Program-made: the position numbers and the translations under genes
Notes under the pieces: generated by a model
Told to the model about the DNA's origin: nothing
The model's database searches: none
Seen by the model: only the letters and a program-made list of their open reading frames with translations
Shown here: positions 37,801 through 44,149 of the stretch, piece by piece
Layout: each line of letters starts with the position of its first letter
Position numbering within the stretch: the stretch's first letter is position 1
Origin: Rodentolepis nana
Lineage: Eukaryota > Platyhelminthes > Cestoda > Cyclophyllidea > Hymenolepididae
Direction of reading: 5' to 3'
DNA: 44,149 nucleotides
Assembly (NCBI GenBank): GCA_900617975.1
Contig: UZAE01012012.1
Span: forward strand, 1 to 44,149

Positions 37801-40027
37801 ATCTGAGACTCACTCTTCTGTTCCTCCCCTCTGTGAATACCGAAGTCAACTAAAGGGTCAATGATAGCAATCATAAAGCCTACCATTTGATATAAATAAA
37901 TTTCGCTTGAAGAATGGAATTGCCCATATTGAAGTTTACTTCGTAATATCTTAATGCGCAGATTTAACTGATTTACTTTCTGAGTCACGAGTGGGATTAT
38001 GTCTACAGCATTGAGAGCTTATTGGCTGATTGATTAAATACTGTGATCGGTCAAGCCAGCTTAATTTTTCTGAAGTCTTAGCAATCGCAAAATTGATCAA
38101 ACAGTCTGATAATTAAAGAACAAGGTGAATATGACGAATTTTATTTATGAATTTTAGTATACTAATTAAAGTCATATGCGCTTTTCCCATTTTGATTTAA
38201 ATACCGATTAATTTCAAATAGACAAGTGACTAAAAACAAAGACCTATGGAAACGTGATTGCATGCCCAACTCCATCTCTTTGACTATTAAATCAACCAAG
38301 AAAGATCTTCTCTTCCCTTAGGAAACATTTAAGCTTCAAAATCAAGAGTTCATAAATAAAGTTCATTGGATCATCAACTAAATACATAGATCAATTTTAT
38401 ATAGTGAACATCTTTCTTGGCGAAACAGGAAATGCTAGCCAAATTTTCCATTAATTAGCATCACTATAGTATACAGGCTATTTGCGTCTTATCGTACGAT
38501 CAAAGGCCTTAGACACTGCGACTTAGGTAAGTTTGACCTCACCATGCAGTTAGGTGTGTCTAGCTTTTGTACCTTATTAATTGCAACTGTCGCAATGTAC
38601 CAAGATATGATCTAGTCGAAACCAAGTGCCTTGACTGGGGTTCTTTCTTGGTGGGCGAAGGGAGGGGGTATTCTCAGTTCGTTTCCCGCATTATCCAATG
38701 CTTCACCAAACACCATCATCAGACCTCGCCATTCTTTCCACACCTTCGAATCTAGACAGATTGTTAGGACTAAAACCGACATTAACCCACAGGTTTAGGT
38801 GAACTCCATTTTAACGAAGTGCCTTTGAGGATTAGGCAATACATACCATGCAAATGACCTCTGGGGCAGCGTAAGCGACAGTACCAACGCCGGAGACCCG
38901 AGAACTGAGGGCGTCAGCTGGACAAGACATGCCAAAGTCCGATATGATGAGTGTCTTCCCTGTCAGATCATCTGGTCCGGGGGATTGAACCAGTGGCTCT
39001 CGAATTAGAACTAAAGGGTAAAAAGAGGATTAGCATTACTATTTTTAACAGTCGATCATCATATCGAATACCACCATATTGAAAGAAAATTAATAACTCT
39101 TCATTTTAAACACACACACCACCCTACCCTTGTTTTTCATATTTATTTTATGGAGCCCTTACTATATGCAATGCATGCATACATTCATTCATTCACTCAC
39201 TCACACAAACACACACACGCACATCACACCATCTTTTTCACTAGTGTAAAGTTGAATCATATTTTTCAAAGTCAACTTAATGATAGCTCACTTAAATGTA
39301 GACAAACACTTTAGATAATAACTTGTGACGTTTTACGTTGATATTCATGGATACGCCTTCTAGAGGTCATGAAAACTAGCTAACGCCATGCGACGACCAC
39401 TGAAAACCTATAAGTACAACAAGAGGCCGTTGGCCGCAAGCTTTATATGCCAGCCATTATGAGACTTAGCTCAGCCAGTTGTCCCAAGTGTGCAATATTT
39501 CAATCGAGGAACAATAAGTAGCTATGTAATTGATGACACTCCTGGAGAAAGCGCATATTCAATGCTCTGTCCTAACTGTTGGACAAATTGTATCGACAGC
39601 TCATCAAACTAATAATGACCATAAAACACTCAAATCAGCGAATCTCTGTTTTCACCCACTCCGAGCAGGCCAATTATTCGATGTCCTTACGCACTCTGTA
39701 ATTATTGTTAATTTATAAAAAAAGGCTGTGCATTATTATGAATAAATCAATCCACTTACTATTGGCAGTCTTTAGGTCTTGGTGAACGAGTCCAACCTTC
39801 TCATGAAGATACCGCATACCCTCAGCTACTTGTAGAGCCCAATCAGCAAGTGTGGAACAGTGAACCGCCGGTCTTCTTCGAACCACTCTATGAAGGGCAC
39901 CACCATGGGCGAATTCCATCACCAGAGCAGGAAGTTGGCTCAAGGATGCCGGAGTCTCCCATATCCCGAAAAACTCCACCACATTTCGATGAGAGAGTTG
40001 ACCCAGGTTATGAGCCTCGCGTCGAAT
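25809..40027 (-). CDS. MLK: Mixed-lineage-kinase-type MAP3K, C-terminal 1406 aa (5' end not resolved)
   Basis: Exons in transcript order: 40027-39760, 39010-38847, 37455-37266, 35332-35175, 35102-34950, 34678-34282, 34054-33602, 33305-32642, 30024-29433, 28987-28571, 27512-26940, 26000-25809. All are GT-AG, and phases agree across all 11 junctions. Counting from residue 1 at 40027: helix C and N-lobe end (IRREAHNLGQLSHRNVVEF), hinge LVMEFAHGG, catalytic loop HQDLKTANIL, ISDFGMS, GTVAYAAPEVI, SDVWSYGVVLWEI and CWDDEPEERPTF. A post-kinase linker like that of MLKs (FFSLSTEEFTSRQEIW) and a coiled coil (about 275-325) follow. A CRIB-like ISYPQKVRHMVHV lies near 418-430, then about 970 residues rich in Ser/Pro. 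Kinase, coiled coil, then CRIB is the MLK order; MLKs activate MKK4/7 to JNK downstream of Rac/Cdc42. The catalytic HRD is HQD here. Glycine loop, VAxK lysine and SH3 are not securely found; they should lie upstream, possibly outside the window. Confidence 0.88.
26001..26939 (-). other. Last MLK intron
   Basis: Intron between the acidic exon (26940-27512) and the terminal exon; minus-strand donor GTAAGT after GGATAT and acceptor CACTTTTTTAG. No recognised gene. The open frame at 26553-26861 has no family features. Confidence 0.65.
27513..28570 (-). other. MLK intron between exons 10 and 11
   Basis: AT-rich intron with a C-rich tract at 28022-28038 (10 C, T, 6 C), which is G-rich on the transcribed-sense strand. 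No gene recognised; the open frame at 27660-27905 (+) has no known motif. Confidence 0.6.
28988..29432 (-). other. MLK intron between exons 9 and 10
   Basis: Intron of about 445 nt with donor GTAAAA after DELD and a tandem CAGCAG acceptor. I see nothing else in it. Confidence 0.6.
30025..32641 (-). other. MLK intron between exons 8 and 9 (2.6 kb)
   Basis: Begins GTAAGT after QSS (codon split CA|C) and ends CTCTTTCAG. It contains repeat copy B at 31394-31690 with its C run at 31576-31584. No gene is recognised in the rest; the 66-codon frame at 30519 (+) has no familiar motif. Confidence 0.6.
31394..31690 (+). repeat. Dispersed repeat family, copy B
   Basis: It matches copies A and C along its whole length (GTGAGTGATAGACTTACC start, TGACTTCTGACTTCAAA, CTGCCTTTGTGTCTGTCT, CCCCTCTGTGAGG, AAAAGGCTAATGG). 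On the minus strand, the MLK sense strand, it reads CCACGTGGAGGTAAGTC, a strong splice-donor consensus after a CACGTG palindrome. An acceptor-like CACTCACCCCACAG follows 11 bases later. It sits in an MLK intron. Confidence 0.78.
33306..33601 (-). other. MLK intron between exons 7 and 8
   Basis: About 296 nt, donor GTGAGT after HTVS (C|GG split) and acceptor TTGTCTATAG. Nothing else seen. Confidence 0.65.
35333..37265 (-). other. MLK intron between exons 3 and 4 (1.9 kb)
   Basis: It interrupts the kinase C-lobe between SLLA(R) and CWDDEPEERPTF. AT-rich; no recognised gene or repeat. Short frames at 35924-36646 on both strands are unsupported. Confidence 0.6.
37456..38846 (-). other. MLK intron between exons 2 and 3
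   Basis: It separates APEVICM from RMFSLASDVWSYG; the spliced spacing matches the APEVI-to-SDVWS spacing of other MLKs. It contains repeat copy C and otherwise no recognised feature. Confidence 0.65.
37624..37900 (+). repeat. Dispersed repeat family, copy C
   Basis: Same orientation and landmark order as copies A and B: CACTTACCTCCACGTAGTG, CATACGGCCAAAAAG, TACCATGACCCCA, CCTTTGTTTCTG, CCCCTCTGTGAAT, AAAGGGTCAATG and a TTTGATATAAATAAAT end that matches copy A. On the minus strand the donor-like core is CTACGTGGAGGTAAGTG. It is inside an MLK intron. Confidence 0.78.
39011..39759 (-). other. MLK intron between exons 1 and 2 of the resolved part
   Basis: It splits DLKTAN from ILIREP (A|TT codon), a standard place in the catalytic loop. 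It contains short CA-rich microsatellite stretches near 39109-39120 and 39203-39222. No gene recognised. Confidence 0.65.
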
Positions 40028-40084
40028 CTGGTGGGGGAAGGGAGATGAGTAATTAGAATTACAAAGACAACTTAGCTTATTTAC

Positions 40085-40121
40085 CTTTAAGCACTCTCTA
40101 GCATCCTTCCATGAACCAACG
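40085..40121 (-). CDS. MLK: Possible further upstream MLK exon (tentative)
   Basis: On the minus strand a frame reading VGSWKDARECLK ends at a GTAAAT donor 57 bases before the secure exon at 40027, in the right phase (0). The residues would fill the stretch before IRREAHNLG, where MLKs have the loop leading into helix C. The 37-nt boundary uses a weak acceptor (AAACTAAG). Alternatively the exon may extend into the G-rich sequence up to about 40170, where the frame reads GRGGVGGWRIFDNK before an in-frame stop. I cannot decide between these, and neither gives a normal VAxK motif. Confidence 0.3.
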
Positions 40122-42885
40122 CTTAGTTTGTTATCAAATATGCGCCACCCCCCAACCCCGCCCCTCCCCTCAAAATTTCCTCATCATATAGTTTGAGTGA
40201 CTTTTCGGAATAGAGGTAGAAATCACATACGCTCTGTCTCTAAATTAGCTAATAACATTGATGACCTAATAATATTTGGGAAATAACAAGGAATTTGCTA
40301 GTCGGTGACTAACGTGCAGTCAAGGATTACGAGATCAATGCTCATTGACCCACATCCGATGAAGTGGACTGTCAGGAGCACTAGTTACTTCTGATTAGCA
40401 GAAGGGAGGAAGATAGACCGCAAATATCTCGTTACAGCGGCTCAAAAAAACTTCCCACAGCTAAAATGTTAGTAACAGATCTTCTAATGGAACTTGATAC
40501 CTAGACCCTACAGAAGTCAGGGAGAGGGGAGAGGTATTGATTCACTTCATCCGCTGCCAGCTAATTATATACGCACATATAAAGAGGGTAAATGTACTTT
40601 ATGCTATAGATGGACAACGAAAGTGGAGGCATTTTTAGCTGTGCTGAATATCTCTGAGAAAGTTTTGATAAACTGTGCATCAAAAAAATTTTGGCGTCGA
40701 GAAAGATGTATATGCTTATTCTAAGAGTGATTTAATGTCATATTCATCCAGATCAACTGTAATGCTTGGTGAAGCAAGTAAAAGCAAATGGTAGTGAATA
40801 GTCTGTCAGAGAGGTCGGAAATTAGGCACAGACAAAGAGGAACGATAGAATCAATGGAGAGTACAATAAAAAAAGTGTCGTTAATGGTCTAACTCACGCA
40901 ACAGTGTAGAAACCAATTATTGCCACTAATATGTTCCCTACAATTTATCATACATATACAGGAATAAGCTTCAAAGCTGATATGGAGTGATTAAAACAGC
41001 TTTCTTCAACTAAATACACCTCATGTTGTGAACTACATACTGAATTGCATAATCTAATTTGAGTAATTACTACTTATGGAACCATCAGATTGTGATGCGA
41101 TGGACGACTGCAAATCTGCAGGGTCAATTCAACAAGAGTAGCCAAATGTGTGTTTCTCTTTCCTCCAATGAAGCATACGTTATTCACAGCAAGTGAGCAA
41201 TAGGATTGATTAAGTGTTTTGGTCCTTAGAATTTGCAGTTTTACATCTGAAATAATTTTCACCCAATGAGCTGCTCTAAATTCTGATGAAAAGATTGGTC
41301 ATGAAAGTCAAAAATCACAAGGAATACCAAAAGTCGTCCATTATACTACTAATCTAATCCCAAGAGGATGTAACAATGGAGGCACGCAGAACTTATTTTT
41401 GGCACATTTAGTAAGCAAACGTAGATGAATCATATAGGGGAGGGAGGGGCGAAGGAGGGAGTTAAGGGCGTTAACGCGTATACATTGCTGTTGATAAAGA
41501 TGACAATGATTTAGAGGGGCGCAGATACAACTCCCTTCGAAGATGGTCGGAGCGAAAGAAACACGACTACACACTCGCAAAATGTTCTAGGGGGTATTGT
41601 TTTTATACCTCACATCCTATACTAATGACGTTTCCCATTTGTACTTGAATGGCCTTGAGAGATGGAGGAATGAATACTGGCTAGACGTGACTAATTTTGC
41701 CAAGAAGGCGACGACAACTGAAACTTGCATTTCTAACTGAAAACTATGATGAAAGTCGAAGACTGCTAATCTCTTTTGGCAAAGTGAACTAGCTGATGCA
41801 ATAGTGTATGCAACAGAAGAGGCAGTGAAGATGATATGAACAGTGCAGTCAGAGAATCAAATTTCATACCAAATATGAATTTAATTTCACACCACTTCGC
41901 CACGTAATATCCTAATATTCAAATTTTATGAATGGCTGAATTCCCAAAATATGAAATATTTAATAAATCTATGAGAAAGGGATATTCATAAGAGGAATCG
42001 TGTTAGATGTAAATAAAAAAGAAAATAATTATGTATCAAGAGCAACGCAACGCATCGGATAAAAAATGTCACAACCGGCGAGTTCCAACTTCTAATCTAA
42101 TTAGAAATTCCCCTGATAAATGGGTGTATATGCAAAAGGTATCAATATCTCAATCGTGATGATAAAACGCTTACAGTATTAGGTTAATATCAAGAAGTGT
42201 CAGTTGTTGCAGCCTTGTAACTGAACTTGGAATTAGAAAAAGAAGTGGCGCAATATCAATCTCATAAGTATACTGAGGTTGACAAGGGGTTATAACGAAA
42301 ACTTGCAATCCCAGAATCAGAATATTTATATGAAATTCGATTCCATTGCTCTAATTAACAAGAGTCTATTAGAAATCTCAATCTCCTCGTGGGACATCAG
42401 CATCGATTTACCTGGGAAAGTTTAATCGATAAGCTGGCCTATGGAGGAAAAAAACTGACCTTTCAGATACTCAGTGTGAGTATCAGTAAGTGGAACAAAG
42501 CATTTCTATGCTTTCATTGGGAAAAAATCTGAAAAGAATAATTTCCTCGAGAATAATCTGTAAAACAGGGAGGGTAGACCAACACAAAGTACCTACTGAA
42601 CCATGAGATATCTAGTATGCGGCTAATGTCAGAGTTTTACCACTTTTCTTTGCAAATGAAGGCAACACCTCCAATAAAAATAAGTGGAGATCATCGAAAA
42701 GGGGCATGGACAGGAATGCGGAATGGGAATTAGACAACGGTGTCCGAAAGTTGACAGTGGCAGGCATATTAGAAAGATGCAAAAGTGCACCTAAGAGACA
42801 AAATGTCAAGGACCTTAAAGTCTATCTGCCTAGAAGAAAAAGGAAAGCCACTTAGGTGCGCAGCGATAATTTCATTGGTAAAATA
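40122..42885. other. Region upstream of the resolved MLK exons
   Basis: I looked on the minus strand for a glycine loop and VAxK-coding exon and did not find a convincing one. Directly at its lower edge is a C-rich tract (40146-40170; G-rich on the minus strand). Other open frames (40494-40724 +, 41074-41262 -, 41341-41580 -, 42612-42809 -) are short and unrecognised. It is probably intron or 5' flank of the kinase gene. Confidence 0.5.
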
Positions 42886-42916
42886 TTAGGTTGGCAACTA
42901 AGTCATTGCCGATTTC
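42886..42916 (-). repeat. Terminal inverted repeat of the mariner element (3' end)
   Basis: The outer bases TTAGGTTGGCAACTAAGT followed by CATTGCCGATTTC are typical of mariner ends and abut a TA target duplication. Length of about 31 bp is estimated from family norms because the partner end is outside the window. Confidence 0.75.
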
Positions 42917-42959
42917 AAATAAGAAAGCAAATTGGGAATTTTTGTTTAAAAATATAACT

Positions 42960-44011
42960 TTATTCAATTAGATATTGGCCCTTCTTGTCGATGACCTTTT
43001 TCCATCGTTCTGGCAGAGTAAAAATTCCCCCTTCGTAAAATGTCTGGTCTTTGCTATTAAAAAACTGAATTAGGTGTGATCTGACATCATCCGCGTTGTT
43101 AAAAAAATTTACCATTTAAAGAGTTTTGCATGGAACGAAACAAATGGTAATCCGAAGGCGCAAGGTCAGGGCTATATGGTGGGTGTGACAAAACATCCCA
43201 ACCCAGTTCCAATAATTTTTGCCGAGTAACCAAAGATGTGTGGGGCCTTGCGTTATCAAAGATGTGTGGAAAACAACACCCTTCCGATTTAATAATGCCG
43301 GCCGCTTATCTTCAATTGCATCCTTCAGTTTTTCGAGATCTTCAACATACACATTTGAATTTATCGTTTGGTTCTGCGGCATGAGTTCAAAATACAAAAT
43401 TCCTTTGTGATCCCACCACACTGACAGCATAATCTTTTTTGGGTGAATCTCTGCTGCTTTTGATACTGTTTGGGCTGGTTGATCTTGCTTCACCCATGGT
43501 CTCTTGCGAGTAACATTGTTATAAACTATCCACTTTTCGTCGCCAGTAACTAGGTTCTTCCTCGGAAATGGATCATTCTCATTGCGTTTCAGTAGCGGCG
43601 AATCACAGATGCTAATCCATTGCGTCAAATGAATTTCCTTTAACAGGTGAGGGATCCATAAATCAAGTTTCTTGACATAACCAAGGGTTTTTCATTTTTT
43701 TTCAATGCATGTATGCGACACATTGAGCAGCTTCTCTGCAATATCTCGTGTTGTGCTGTTCTGTTACGATTTGAATCGATAATGGCCTTGATATGGGTTT
43801 CATCCACTTCGACTGGGCGGCCAGATCGTTGTGAATTTTTCAGTGAAAAATCACCGGAACGAAATCTTTCAAACCAATTTCGACACTGCCTTTCTTTTAA
43901 GGCTTCATCTTCATATACAGCACATAACTTCTTTTGTGCTTGCGATGCGTTCTTGCCTTTTCGGAAGTAATACAATAAAATGTGTCGGAAGTGCACGTCC
44001 TGTTCTTTCAT
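42960..44011 (-). pseudogene. Mariner transposase, inactivated
   Basis: The start is ATG at 44011 (MKEQDVHFRHILLYYFRKGK) and the original stop is TAA at 42962-42960; the roughly 350-codon span is normal for mariner. The N-terminal half has the helix-turn-helix region (ERQCRNWFERFRSGDFSLKN, SGRPVEVDE). The catalytic part shows VTGDEKW (Asp codon at 43539-43541), DNARPH and PPYSPDLAPSDYH, with 34 residues between the last two aspartates (D,D34D). The reading frame is broken at least four times: a frameshift near 43760, an in-frame TGA near 43700, a frameshift just before DNARPH near 43262, and another in an A/T run near 43110. It cannot make a full transposase. The family call is firm; the subfamily (mellifera/cecropia-like by the end sequence) is a guess. 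Confidence 0.88.
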
Positions 44012-44149
44012 TTTTAAATTGGGATAAAAACAAAACTAAAGAACTAAACAAAAAAAATTTTTTACTAATTAACCTAGAAGCTCATATAGTAAGAAAAAAA
44101 TATAGGTTAGATGCTCTGGCCACGTTAACAAAACAAAAGAAAGTATAGA

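Larger units (their letters stand above)
42886..44149 (-). mobile_element. Mariner-type DNA transposon, cut by the window edge
   Basis: A TA dinucleotide (42884-42885), the target-site signature of Tc1/mariner elements, is followed by an end sequence beginning TTAGGTTGGCAACTAAGT. About 45 bases inside this end lies the stop codon of a transposase read on the minus strand. The other inverted end should fall just past 44149 and is not seen. The element is in the same orientation as the MLK gene and may be within its 5' intron. Confidence 0.88.

Noticed and set aside
40900..40930. Possible MLK N-lobe exon with VAII before a GTGAGT donor
   Set aside because: The frame has no lysine in the VAxK position and no upstream glycine loop; phase to the next exon is not satisfied.

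Overview
The window looks like part of an animal nuclear genome, most likely a parasitic flatworm and probably a tapeworm. It is AT-rich, its genes are split into many short exons by GT-AG introns of 52 bases to over 5 kb, and it carries dispersed repeats, long G/C homopolymers and a mariner transposon. The organism call is inference; genus and species cannot be fixed from the sequence alone. There are no operons, CRISPR arrays or confident RNA genes.

Layout. 1-5550 has no recognisable gene; it holds a copy of a dispersed repeat (about 47-365) and a C-rich tract. 5551-22308 (+) is a complete Pellino-family E3 ubiquitin ligase gene of 11 coding exons, including one of only 13 nt, encoding about 541 aa. 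22309-24408 is its 3' region and an intergenic stretch. 24409-25568 (+) is a complete three-exon gene for mitochondrial ribosomal protein L39 (344 aa). 25809 to at least 40027 (-) is a large mixed-lineage-kinase-type MAP3K gene converging on MRPL39: 12 coding exons with fully consistent phases give the C-terminal 1406 aa (kinase domain from about helix C, post-kinase coiled coil, CRIB-like motif, long low-complexity tail). Its glycine loop, VAxK lysine and any SH3 domain are not securely found. From 42886 to the window edge is a decayed mariner element in the same orientation as the kinase gene.

How they fit together. In other animals Pellino proteins ubiquitinate IRAK/Pelle-type kinases in Toll/IL-1 receptor signalling, and MLKs feed JNK and p38 cascades downstream of Rac/Cdc42. 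Two signalling genes therefore flank a mitochondrial ribosomal protein gene. I see no sequence evidence that they are co-regulated. No undescribed multi-gene system is evident. The more unusual features are the dispersed repeat with a conserved splice-donor-like core, the long poly-G/poly-C runs, the 13-nt exon, and the HQD catalytic loop in the kinase.
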